Shown piece by piece: positions 26,663-34,955 of a DNA stretch of 64,000 nucleotides. This stretch comes from Nostocoides_A vanveenii (GTDB lineage Bacteria; Actinomycetota; Actinomycetes; Actinomycetales; Dermatophilaceae): NCBI RefSeq assembly GCF_039531165.1, contig NZ_BAAAPN010000017.1, positions 30,407-94,406 of the forward strand, read 5' to 3'. Positions within the stretch are counted from its first letter, which is position 1. Every line of letters starts with the position of its first letter. A program made the position numbers and the translations under genes. Below the pieces are notes generated by a model that had not been told where the DNA came from, searched no databases, and was given only the letters and a program-made list of their open reading frames with translations.

Positions 26663-28248
26663 CGGTCCTGCTCCTTGCGCTGCTCGGCGGGCCGGTCGGC
26701 GGGGGAATCCTGGGGGGTGTCGGCAGCCGCACCGGTCATGGCCGAGCCGAGGTCCTGGCTGGTAACCGAATCAGGGTCGAATTCGCCCGTCAACTTGCCG
26801 CGCAAGATGACCCGGATAGTGTCGGACAGCCCGATCAGTTCATCGAGGTCGGCGCTGATCAACAGCACCCCGAGCCCGTCGCGCCGGGCGGCGCGGATCA
26901 GGTCCCAGATCGCGGCCTGGGCACCGACGTCGACGCCGCGGGTCGGGTGGGAGGCGATGAGCACCTTGGGGTTGTGGCTCATCTCGCGGCCGACGATCAG
27001 CTTTTGCTGGTTGCCGCCGGAGAGCGAGCCGGCCGTGACGAAGATCGAGGGGGTGCGCACGTCATACTCGCGCACGATGCGTTGGGTGTCCTGCTTGGCT
27101 CCTCGGGCGTCGATCAACGCGCCCTTGACATTCGGGCTTTCGGTCTGGTGGCCGAGAATCCGGTTCTCCCACAAGGGCGCCTCGAGCAGTAGCCCGTGCC
27201 GGTGCCGGTCCTCGGGGATATAGCCGACCCCGGCCTCGCGGATCTGGCGCACCCCCCAGTCGGAGATGTCGGTGTCACCAAGGAAGACCAGACCGGCCGT
27301 GGGCTCGCGCATGCCCATGATGACCTCGACCAACTCGGCCTGTCCGTTGCCCTCGACGCCGGCAATGCCGACGATCTCGCCGGCGTGGATGTCGAGGTCG
27401 ATATCGCTGAGCAGATCGCGGGATTCCCCGGCGAGGGTCAGGTCGCGCAGCCGTAGCACCACGCGGTCGGTGACCGTTGATTCGCTGGTGGCGGGCGTGG
27501 GCAACTCGGAGCCCACCATCAGCTCGGCGAGCTGGCGGGCGTTGACGGTCTTTGGGTCGACCGAGGCGACGGTGGTGCCGCGCCGGATGACGGTGATGTC
27601 GTCGGCGACAGACAAGACCTCATCGAGCTTGTGCGAGATGAAGAGCACGGTCAGGCCTTCGGCCTTCAGTTCACGCAGGTTGTCGAACAGCTCGTCGACC
27701 TCCTGGGGGACGAGCACGGCGGTCGGCTCGTCCAGGATGAGAATCTTGGCGCCGCGATAGAGGACCTTGAGGATCTCCACCCGCTGCCGGTCCCCGACCC
27801 CGAGGTCGGCGACCAGATCGTCGGGGTCGACATAGAGGCCGTATTCCTGCGCGATCCGCGTGATCTCGCGCCGGGCGTTGCCGCCGATGCCGTGGAGGTT
27901 TTCGGCGCCGAGGACGACGTTCTCGAGAACGGTGAGATTGTCGGCGAGCATGAAATGCTGGAAAACCATGCCGATTCCGGACTTGATCGCATCGGACGGG
28001 CTGTGGAGATTGACCTCCTGCCCGTTGACCTTGATGGTTCCTTCGTCTTGGCGCTGCACGCCATAGAGGATCTTCATCAGGGTGGATTTGCCCGCGCCAT
28101 TCTCGCCGACGAGGGCGTGCACGGTGCCGCGGCGGACCCGGAAGCTGATGTCCTTGTTGGCCACGACGCCCGGGAAGCGTTTGGTGATCCCGGTGACTTC
28201 GACGGCCAGGTCGCCCGCGTGGGACGAGATCGTCGCGTTCGCGGTGAT
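26659..28248 (-). CDS. Nucleoside ABC transporter ATPase (double ABC), apparent AUC start
   Basis: Duplicated ABC ATPase, about 529 residues, of the YufO/NupA (RbsA-like) group. First Walker A GENGAGKST (48-56); the second domain has the degenerate GVEGNGQAE and signature LSGGNQQK. The similarity needed by the family (AVEVTGITKRFPGVVANKD) starts well upstream of the first GTG (28164). Upstream in frame no ATG, GTG or TTG exists, but AAGGAGG stands 6 nt before ATC (28246-28248), followed by ACC GCG. Either translation starts at AUC or an ATG has been changed. CTG at codon 14 is an alternative. Confidence 0.85.
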   Translation of the reverse strand: MTANATISSHAGDLAVEVTGITKRFPGVVANKDISFRVRRGTVHALVGENGAGKSTLMKILYGVQRQDEGTIKVNGQEVNLHSPSDAIKSGIGMVFQHFMLADNLTVLENVVLGAENLHGIGGNARREITRIAQEYGLYVDPDDLVADLGVGDRQRVEILKVLYRGAKILILDEPTAVLVPQEVDELFDNLRELKAEGLTVLFISHKLDEVLSVADDITVIRRGTTVASVDPKTVNARQLAELMVGSELPTPATSESTVTDRVVLRLRDLTLAGESRDLLSDIDLDIHAGEIVGIAGVEGNGQAELVEVIMGMREPTAGLVFLGDTDISDWGVRQIREAGVGYIPEDRHRHGLLLEAPLWENRILGHQTESPNVKGALIDARGAKQDTQRIVREYDVRTPSIFVTAGSLSGGNQQKLIVGREMSHNPKVLIASHPTRGVDVGAQAAIWDLIRAARRDGLGVLLISADLDELIGLSDTIRVILRGKLTGEFDPDSVTSQDLGSAMTGAAADTPQDSPADRPAEQRKEQDR

Positions 28249-28307
28249 GGCGAACCTCCTTCACAGACGCATGGCCACCGCCGTTGGCGACCCGGGAGAG
28301 AAAGGGC

Positions 28308-28346
28308 CGAGGCCCGGGTGCACGCTACCGCGTGACCCGGGCCTCG
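28308..28346 (-). terminator. GC-rich hairpin between bmpA and the ATPase gene
   Basis: Perfect 12-bp inverted repeat, CGAGGCCCGGGT (28308-28319) and ACCCGGGCCTCG (28335-28346), with a 15-nt loop, in the 153-nt spacer between the binding-protein gene and its ATPase gene. No U run follows. In such operons a hairpin here commonly lets the binding protein be made in excess by partial termination or mRNA stabilisation; that role is inferred. Confidence 0.6.
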
Positions 28347-28401
28347 GGACTGAGCCTTGGCCGATCGACCGGAAAATTTGCGGTCATCGACCCGGGACGG
28401 A

Positions 28402-29505
28402 CTACTTGACGGTGTCCGGGACCGTGATCTCGCCGGAGATGATCTTGGCGGAGTAGTCGTCGAGCTTGCTCTTGATGTCGTCGATGTGCCCACCGGTCGT
28501 GGAGTAGCCCACACCGCCTGCCTTGAGGTCGTAGACGATATTGCCGGCTGCTTCCTCGCCGCCGACGGCCTTCTTCAGGTAGTCGTAGACCGCGACATCG
28601 ACCTTCTTGAGCATCGAGGTCAGGATCACATCGCGCACGCCCTGCTCGGCCGTCAGGGCCTGGTCGGAGTCGACACCGATCGCCCACGCGTTGGCCGCCT
28701 TGGCCGCGGTGAAAACGCCACCACCGGAGCCACCGGCCGCGTGGTAGACGACATCCGCGCCACCCTGGAACATGCCGTCGGCCGCGGTCTTGCCCTTGGC
28801 CGGGTCACCGAAGCCGCTGAAGTCCGGCGGCTGGGTCAGGTAGGTCGAGTCGATCTTGATCTTGGGATTGACCGCCTTGGCGCCCGCGTCGTAGCCCGCC
28901 TCGAACTTGTTGATGAGTGGCACGTTGACGCCACCGACGAAGCCGATGTGGCCGGTCTTGCTCTTCAGGGCGGCAGCCGCGCCGACGAGGAAGGAGCCTT
29001 CGTTCTCGGCGAAGGTCAGCTGGGCCACATTGTCGCCCTTGGAGGCGTCGGAAGCGTCGTCGATGATCGCGAAGTGGACGTCGGGGTTCTCCTTGGCCAC
29101 CTTGCCCAGCGCCGGGGCATACGCGAAGCCGACGGCGATGATGTTGGTGTAGCCGGCGTCGACCAGCTGGTTGAGGCGCTCCTCGCGGGCGGCGTCGTTC
29201 TCGCCGTTGACCGCGGTGGCCTCCTTGACGTCGAGGCCGAACTCGGCCTTGGCCTTGTCCAAGCCCGCTGCGGCGGCGTCGTTGAAGGACTGGTCACCGC
29301 GACCGCCCACGTCATACGCCATACCGACCTTGACGTCGGACGCGGCGGGCGCGCTCGCGGACGTGGTCTCGCTGGAGCTGGCGGAGGCCGAGGACCCGCC
29401 CGACGCACTCGTGGTGCTCGACTCCTTGCTGGTGCTGCTTCCACATGCGGCGAGGGCCAGGGTGCTGGCCGTCATCACCGCGGCAACCTTCATCATCTGA
29501 CGCAA
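28402..29505 (-). CDS. BmpA/Med-family nucleoside-binding lipoprotein
   Basis: About 367 residues. Lipoprotein signal with lipobox LAAC (TASTLALAACGSS), a Ser/Thr-rich linker, then a periplasmic-binding fold of the BmpA family (VGMAYDVGGRGDQSFND, GFVGGVNVPL, HAAGGSGGGVF). It captures nucleosides outside the cell for the importer encoded downstream. Start options: TTG 29505 (with GGGAG upstream) or ATG 29496; I chose the TTG from the spacing. It is the first gene of the importer operon. Confidence 0.9.
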   Translation of the reverse strand: MRQMMKVAAVMTASTLALAACGSSTSKESSTTSASGGSSASASSSETTSASAPAASDVKVGMAYDVGGRGDQSFNDAAAAGLDKAKAEFGLDVKEATAVNGENDAAREERLNQLVDAGYTNIIAVGFAYAPALGKVAKENPDVHFAIIDDASDASKGDNVAQLTFAENEGSFLVGAAAALKSKTGHIGFVGGVNVPLINKFEAGYDAGAKAVNPKIKIDSTYLTQPPDFSGFGDPAKGKTAADGMFQGGADVVYHAAGGSGGGVFTAAKAANAWAIGVDSDQALTAEQGVRDVILTSMLKKVDVAVYDYLKKAVGGEEAAGNIVYDLKAGGVGYSTTGGHIDDIKSKLDDYSAKIISGEITVPDTVK

Positions 29506-29618
29506 GATGCTCTCCCTATCTTTCCTTTGATCCGAAGGCGCCACTGCGCCAACCGATAGCGAAGCTTAACCGGGCGTGGTTACCGGCCCGTACACCTATG
29601 CGTGAACGCGCGCAACCG

Positions 29619-30830
29619 TTACGAAGTCGCGACCGGAGACCCGGCCGTATGCCGTGCGATCGCCTCGAGCGCGGTCGCCGCGAGCAGCGTCGCGCCGGCC
29701 GGGATGGCTGCCTCGTCGACGATCAGGTCGCCCTGGTGAAGGTCGTAGGTGCGCCCGCCGGGGGCCCGCGTGCCGAGCCGGGCCATGGCGCCGGGCGCCT
29801 TGTGCAGGAACCAGGCGAAGTCCTCGCCGCCCATGGACTGTGCCGTCGGAACGGGGGTCAGCCCGACCTGCTGGGCAGCCGCGCGCAGGTCGGCGATGCC
29901 GTCTGCGGTGTTGACCACCGGGGGCACGCCGGGCGTGTGCACGAACTCGACACCCACGCCGTAGGGCGCGGTGACATCGTCGACGATCTCTTTCAGGATC
30001 GGCCCGAGGCCCGCCCAGACGGCCGCGTCGAGCACGCGAAGGGTGCCCTGTGCCTCACCGGATGAGGGAATGACATTGCCCGCTGCACCGGCGTGCACCT
30101 GGCCCCAGACGATCAGCGCCGCGGCACGGGGGTCCACCTTGCGAGAGAGCACCGCGGGCACCTCGGTGATCACCTTCGCCAGGGCGTAGGTCAAGTCCTC
30201 GGTCAGGTGCGGCCGCGAGGTATGCCCGCCCCGGCCGGTGAGCTTGATGTGGATGCCGTCGGCCGCCGCGGTGACCGCCCCGTCGCGCAACCCCACCTGG
30301 CCCACATCGATGCTGGGGTCGCAGTGCAGGGCGTAGGCCGCGGTCACCCCGTCGAGATAACCCTCGTCGATGACCTGCTCGGCCCCACCGGGGATGGACT
30401 CCTCGGCCGGCTGGAAGACCAGGCGGACAGCTGCCCCAGCGGCGGCCAGGCTCCCGGCCTGCTCAGTGAGAGCCAGACCGGCGCCGATCAGCGCGGTGAT
30501 GTGCACATCGTGGCCGCAGGCGTGGCAGGTGCCGGGGCTGCCGGACGCCCAGTCCAGGCCGGTGCGCTCGCGCACGGGAAGGGCGTCGATGTCGGCGCGC
30601 AGGGCGACCCGCACGGTGGGATTGCCCGCACCGATGTCGGCAACCAAGCCGGTGGTCTGCAGGCGCCGGGTGGAAATGCCGGCCTCGGTGAGCACCTGCT
30701 CGATCACGGCCGTGGTGCGGTGTTCCTGCCAGCTCAACTCCGGGTGGGAGTGAATGTCCCGGCGGATGGCGAGAAGCTCGGGCAGGCGCGTGGCGACGCT
30801 AGCGCGCAGCGCGGCATACGGGGATTCCAT
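29619..30830 (-). CDS. M20-family amidohydrolase (AmiA/HipO-like)
   Basis: Metal-dependent peptidase/amidohydrolase of 403 residues. Metal-binding CHACGHDVHI (about 100), EPAEES in FQPAEES (about 135), and the dimerisation domain in the middle. Family members cleave N-acyl amino acids, hippurate or small dipeptides. The mycobacterial equivalents (amiA1/amiB1) also sit near deoD and lpdA, so the location is conserved. The true substrate is unknown. A TAGACT box lies 9 nt before the ATG. Confidence 0.87.
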   Translation of the reverse strand: MESPYAALRASVATRLPELLAIRRDIHSHPELSWQEHRTTAVIEQVLTEAGISTRRLQTTGLVADIGAGNPTVRVALRADIDALPVRERTGLDWASGSPGTCHACGHDVHITALIGAGLALTEQAGSLAAAGAAVRLVFQPAEESIPGGAEQVIDEGYLDGVTAAYALHCDPSIDVGQVGLRDGAVTAAADGIHIKLTGRGGHTSRPHLTEDLTYALAKVITEVPAVLSRKVDPRAAALIVWGQVHAGAAGNVIPSSGEAQGTLRVLDAAVWAGLGPILKEIVDDVTAPYGVGVEFVHTPGVPPVVNTADGIADLRAAAQQVGLTPVPTAQSMGGEDFAWFLHKAPGAMARLGTRAPGGRTYDLHQGDLIVDEAAIPAGATLLAATALEAIARHTAGSPVATS

Positions 30831-30884
30831 GATGTCGTCAGTCTAGGGGCAGTCGTCGAGCCCCCGAACCCCGGCGCAAAGGGA

Positions 30885-32033
30885 TCAGCGGCCGCCTCGA
30901 CCCGCTCGGACGAGGCGGCCGACAAGACCGACCGATGCCATCGCGCCAGCCCCGAGCACGGCACCGGCGGCCACCGAGACGCGGTCGGCGTCGCGCCGGC
31001 CGAATGTCGGCAACCCCAGGGCGGCGCGCGCCGCCGGGTTTTCGGGCAAGACCGAGCCCAAACCCGGACCAGCCGCAGCGGCGCCTGCGCTGCCAGCGGC
31101 GACCGCTTGGGACCGCGTCATCGGCCCTTCGGTGAGCTTGCGCCGCTCCCCCTCGCTGACTGTCGCGGCCGCTGCATTGCGCGAGTCCAAGTCATTGGCC
31201 GCCCACGAGGCCGACAAGAGCATCACCTGGGAGATGAAGTTCATGAAAACCAGCAGACCGACCGCGACGGCGACCGACGCGAGCAATGGATTGCTCGTCG
31301 CATTGGCGATCAGGCGGGAGGCGAAGGTCTGGATGATGGTCATACCCACGCCGCCGAAGATCGCGCCATTGCGCAGTCCGGCCCAGGGCAGGTCCACGCC
31401 GGACAGGACGCGCAGCATCAGCGCCACCAGGAGCGTGTTGGCCAGCACCGAGGCCAGGAGCCCGACGACGGTCACCACCCACGCCTGGTCCCCGATGCCG
31501 ATCCACGAGGCAAAGGTGGAGGCCACGGCATTGGCGATGGTGTTCACGGCGGCCGCTACGACGACGCCGACGCCGAGCAGAAGGAGCACCCCGAACTTGC
31601 GCAGCAGCACCAGCGCGAAATTGCCGCCGGGATCCTGGGTGCCGAAGATCTGACGGATGCCCGAGCGCAGGGCGCCGAGCCAGCCCATGCCCGCCCAGAT
31701 CAGGCCGACGAACCCGACAATCGCCGTCACGCTCAGGGCGGCGCCGCTGGGGGCGGAGATGGGGATGATGCCGTTCTTGCCGTTGGCGTCCTGGACGAAG
31801 CCGGGCAGTTGCCCGTTGATGGCGTCGCGGATCTGGTCGAGGATCTCGGGGTTGTTGCGCAGCACCAGGCCGAAGACGGTGAACGCCAAGGCGACCGCGG
31901 GGAAGATCGAGAAGAAGGCGAAATAGGCGACGCCGCCCGCGAGCAGGCTGCCGTTGGCCTTGCTGTAGCGCTGGTAGGCCCGCATAGGCGCCCAGGCCTG
32001 AACCCGCGCCCACACCTTCTTGATCGCGTCCAT
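30885..32033 (-). CDS. YihY/BrkB-family inner-membrane protein
   Basis: 382 residues with about six hydrophobic helices in residues 30-290 (LAGGVAYFAFFSIFPAVALA is the family's first helix pattern, IWAGMGWLGALRSGIRQIFG, and FMNFISQVMLLSASWAAND). The C-terminal 90 residues are polar and Ala/Gly-rich. The family was once called RNase BN by mistake; its function is unknown. It is followed upstream by a 2H phosphoesterase gene 13 nt away, so the two are likely co-transcribed. Confidence 0.85.
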   Translation of the reverse strand: MDAIKKVWARVQAWAPMRAYQRYSKANGSLLAGGVAYFAFFSIFPAVALAFTVFGLVLRNNPEILDQIRDAINGQLPGFVQDANGKNGIIPISAPSGAALSVTAIVGFVGLIWAGMGWLGALRSGIRQIFGTQDPGGNFALVLLRKFGVLLLLGVGVVVAAAVNTIANAVASTFASWIGIGDQAWVVTVVGLLASVLANTLLVALMLRVLSGVDLPWAGLRNGAIFGGVGMTIIQTFASRLIANATSNPLLASVAVAVGLLVFMNFISQVMLLSASWAANDLDSRNAAAATVSEGERRKLTEGPMTRSQAVAAGSAGAAAAGPGLGSVLPENPAARAALGLPTFGRRDADRVSVAAGAVLGAGAMASVGLVGRLVRAGRGGR

Positions 32034-32046
32034 CGCCGCTCCTTCT

Positions 32047-32571
32047 CTACGGCGCCGTCTGCCGCCTCAGTTCGAAGGCGACCACCGGTCGCCAGATCTC
32101 GTCGGCACCATGGTGGTAGAGATGGACGGCCCGAGCGACGAAAGCACCCGTGAAAGTTGCCAGCCCGGCCTCGGCGGCGTCGAGTTGGGCCTCGCTGACG
32201 TGGTGGGCGATGGTGACGTGCGGGTGGTAGTCGAAGTCGAGCGGCCGCTCGATCGGACCGGAGCGGATCGCCTGCTCCATTCGGGCGCACTCGTCCATAC
32301 CCCGGGTCACTCGGACGAAGACGACCGGCGAGACCGGGCGGAAGGTCCCCGTCCCGGTCAGTTCGACGGTAAACGCGTCCGCAGCCGCGGCAACCGCGGC
32401 GCAGTGGGCCTCGACCACCGCTAGCTCATCCTCGGCGACCTCGGTGGGTGGCAGCAGGGTGATGTGGGGCGGGATGGCATACGCCAAGGGGTCGCCGAAA
32501 TGCTCGCGGCGCTCCTGCAGATAACTACCGAACGGCTCGGGGATGTCGACAGCAACACCGATCGTGGGCAT
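32047..32571 (-). CDS. 2'-5' RNA ligase family / 2H phosphoesterase
   Basis: 174 residues with the two HxTx motifs of the 2H superfamily: HITLLPP (about 41) and HPHVTIAHH (about 120). The family includes cyclic phosphodiesterases and LigT/ThpR-type enzymes acting on RNA 2',3'-cyclic ends. The substrate here is unknown. It lies between trpS and the YihY gene on the same strand. Confidence 0.83.
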   Translation of the reverse strand: MPTIGVAVDIPEPFGSYLQERREHFGDPLAYAIPPHITLLPPTEVAEDELAVVEAHCAAVAAAADAFTVELTGTGTFRPVSPVVFVRVTRGMDECARMEQAIRSGPIERPLDFDYHPHVTIAHHVSEAQLDAAEAGLATFTGAFVARAVHLYHHGADEIWRPVVAFELRRQTAP

Positions 32572-32592
32572 GGAGAAGGAGGTTACCCGCCG

Positions 32593-33618
32593 TCAGGCCC
32601 GGCGCGGGAGCAGGCCCAGCCGGTCGTGGAAGCGTTCGAGCACGTCAGCGGCCACCAGGCGAGCTTTGGCCGAGCCCTCCGCAAGGAGCCGGTCGATCTC
32701 CGCCGGGTCGGCGAGCAGCTCGGCCATCCGGGACTGGAAGGGCTCGATGGCGGCGACGACGACATCGGCAACCTCGGCTTTGAGGTCGCCATAGCCCTTG
32801 CCCTCGAAGGCCCGCTCCAAGTCCGCCACGGTCGTGCCGGACAGCGTCGAGTGCATGACGAGCAGGTTCGAGACGCCCGGCTTGTTCTCGGGGTCGAAGC
32901 GGATCTCCCTCTCGGTGTCGGTCACGGCGGACTTGATCTTCTTCACGATCCGCTTAGGGTCGTCCATCAGGTCGATCAGGCCGAGATCGGCCGAGATCGA
33001 CTTCGACATCTTGGCGGTTGGGTCCTGCAAGTCCTGGATCTTGGCGCTGCCCTTGACGATATAGGGCTCGGGGACGACGAAGGTCTCGGGGAAGCGCGCG
33101 TTGACCCGCTCGGCGAGGTCGCGGGTCAGCTCCAGGTGCTGGCGCTGGTCCTCGCCCACCGGGACGAGGTTCGCGTCATACAACAGGATGTCGGCGGCCA
33201 TCAGGATGGGATAGGTGAAGAGGCCGACGTTTGCCGTCTGGCCCTTGGCGACCTTGTCCTTGAACTGCGTCATCCGCGAGGCCTCACCAAAACCGGTGTG
33301 GCAGGCCAAGATCCACGCCAGTTCGGTGTGCTCGGGCACCAAGGACTGCGCCATCAGCGTCGAGCGCTGGGGGTCCACCCCGGCCGCGAGATATTGCGCC
33401 GCCGTGCGCCGGGTGCGCTCGCGCAGCACGGCGGGGTCGGTCGGGACGGTCAGGGCATGCAGATCGACGACGCCATAGAACGCGTCATACGCATCCTGCA
33501 ACGACACCCAGTTGACCAGCGCCCCGAGATAGTTGCCGAGGTGCAGCGAATCGGAGGTCGGCTGCATCGCGGAAAAGATGCGCTGGCGGCGCGCAGGAGT
33601 CGCAGTGTCGGTGGGCAT
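32593..33618 (-). CDS. trpS: Tryptophanyl-tRNA synthetase
   Basis: Charges tRNA-Trp. 341 residues, typical bacterial class Ic. The HIGH-like motif is HLGN (26-29) and the KMSKS loop is exact (about 205), with GEDQRQHLELTRD in between. The ATG at 33618 is 6 nt after CACAAT, suggesting a leaderless mRNA. No T-box or leader peptide is visible in the 67-nt gap shared with the divergent galK. Confidence 0.97.
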   Translation of the reverse strand: MPTDTATPARRQRIFSAMQPTSDSLHLGNYLGALVNWVSLQDAYDAFYGVVDLHALTVPTDPAVLRERTRRTAAQYLAAGVDPQRSTLMAQSLVPEHTELAWILACHTGFGEASRMTQFKDKVAKGQTANVGLFTYPILMAADILLYDANLVPVGEDQRQHLELTRDLAERVNARFPETFVVPEPYIVKGSAKIQDLQDPTAKMSKSISADLGLIDLMDDPKRIVKKIKSAVTDTEREIRFDPENKPGVSNLLVMHSTLSGTTVADLERAFEGKGYGDLKAEVADVVVAAIEPFQSRMAELLADPAEIDRLLAEGSAKARLVAADVLERFHDRLGLLPRRA

Positions 33619-33624
33619 GACGCG

Positions 33625-33630
33625 ATTGTG
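33625..33630 (-). promoter_or_regulatory. -10-like element of trpS (leaderless)
   Basis: Minus-strand CACAAT, 6 nt from the ATG at 33618. It faces the galK promoter in the short divergent spacer. Confidence 0.4.
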
Positions 33631-33673
33631 TCAGCCCTCCGCGGCGCTGCCCAAACGGATTCCCCGCCCTCCC

Positions 33674-33679
33674 TAGACT
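33674..33679 (+). promoter_or_regulatory. -10 element of galK (leaderless)
   Basis: TAGACT ends 6 nt before ATG 33686; no ribosome site is present between them. Confidence 0.45.
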
Positions 33680-33685
33680 GGCGCG

Positions 33686-34861
33686 ATGGATCGTGAGGCA
33701 GCCTTCGAGGAGCACTTCGGCACCCGGCCGGAGGGGGCCTGGGCTGCCCCCGGCCGCGTGAATCTCATCGGCGAGCACACGGACTACAACGGCGGGCTGG
33801 CCCTGCCGATCGCCCTCCCCCAGCGGACCTATGCGATGGCGGCGCGGCGCGCCGACGATCGCCTGCGGGTCATGAGTATGCAGACCCGCGAGGTCGTCGA
33901 GATCGATGCTGCCGAGATCGCCCCCGGTCGGCCGGCCGGCTGGGCGTCCTATGTCGCCGGCGTGTTGTGGGCCGTGCGTGCCGCCGGCCACCGCGTCGGT
34001 GGGCTCGATCTGCTCATCGACGGCCGGGTTCCGCTCGGGGCCGGTCTGTCGAGTTCGGCGGCCATCGAGTGTGCGACCGGCGCCGCGCTAAGCGGTCTGT
34101 ACGGCCTGGGGCTCCTGGACACCGAGGCCGGCCGGCGCCAACTGGCGACGATCTGCCGCCGCGCGGAGAACGAGATCGCGCTCGCGCCCACCGGCGGGAT
34201 GGACCAGTCGGCCTCACTGCTGGCCCAGTCGGAGCACGCCCTACTCCTGGACTGCCGCGACGGCAGCACGCGCCAGGTGCCCTTCGAGATCGAGCGCGAC
34301 GGGCTGGTCCTGCTGGTCATCGACACGCGCGCCCACCACGCGCTCGTCGATGGGCAGTATGGCGCCCGGCGCGCCTCCTGCGAGCGGGCCGCCGCCGCCT
34401 TGGGGTTGCCGAGCCTGCGCGAGGTCGATCCCGCCCGGCTGGACGCGGTTCTCGCCGATCTGGTCGGCCTCCTCGCCGGCGACGGACCGGAGCCGCCCGA
34501 GGTGGTGGTGCGTCGGGTGCGCCATGTGGTGACGGAGATCGAGCGGGTGCAGGAGTGCGCCGCGGCCATGACGGCCCGGGACTGGGAGGGTGTCGGGCGG
34601 CTCTTCGCGGCCAGCCACGCCTCCCTGCGCGACGACTTCGAGGTCTCGTGCCTCGAATTGGACCTGGCGTGTTCGGTCGCCCAGGATCAGGGCGCCCTCG
34701 GTGCCCGGATGACCGGTGGCGGCTTCGGCGGCTCGGCGATCGCCCTGGTGCCCGAGGCAGTGGCCGGGCCGGTGCAGGCCGCGGTGACCGAGGCGTTCGC
34801 CGCCGCCGGCTTGACCGCCCCCTCGATCTTCGCGGCGCACGCAGCGCCCGGCGCCGGCTGA
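33686..34861 (+). CDS. galK: Galactokinase
   Basis: GHMP kinase that phosphorylates galactose at C1. 391 residues. Galactokinase signature GRVNLIGEHTDYNGG (about 25-39), the ATP loop GAGLSSSAAIE (about 119) and motif 3 MTGGGFGGSAI (about 346). No galT, galE or galactose operon genes are adjacent, so it stands alone between trpS and the sulfur genes. The ATG at 33686 is chosen from the leaderless promoter geometry. Confidence 0.96.
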   Translation: MDREAAFEEHFGTRPEGAWAAPGRVNLIGEHTDYNGGLALPIALPQRTYAMAARRADDRLRVMSMQTREVVEIDAAEIAPGRPAGWASYVAGVLWAVRAAGHRVGGLDLLIDGRVPLGAGLSSSAAIECATGAALSGLYGLGLLDTEAGRRQLATICRRAENEIALAPTGGMDQSASLLAQSEHALLLDCRDGSTRQVPFEIERDGLVLLVIDTRAHHALVDGQYGARRASCERAAAALGLPSLREVDPARLDAVLADLVGLLAGDGPEPPEVVVRRVRHVVTEIERVQECAAAMTARDWEGVGRLFAASHASLRDDFEVSCLELDLACSVAQDQGALGARMTGGGFGGSAIALVPEAVAGPVQAAVTEAFAAAGLTAPSIFAAHAAPGAG

Positions 34862-34955
34862 GCGACCCTGGCGCTCGCCCGCACCGTGAACGGGCTCCCC
34901 CCTTGGCCAGTGCGGACGGAAGGGGCACCGCCGAGGCGATGGCACAATTAGGCAA

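Noticed and set aside
28402..29559. Plus-strand open frame opposite bmpA
   Set aside because: Mirror of the lipoprotein gene; the minus-strand product has a lipobox and family motifs.
30093..32153. Long plus-strand open frame opposite the M20 and YihY genes
   Set aside because: Shadow frame with no domain.
33619..33685. T-box or attenuator before trpS
   Set aside because: The divergent spacer with galK is only 67 nt, and the -10 abuts the start codon.
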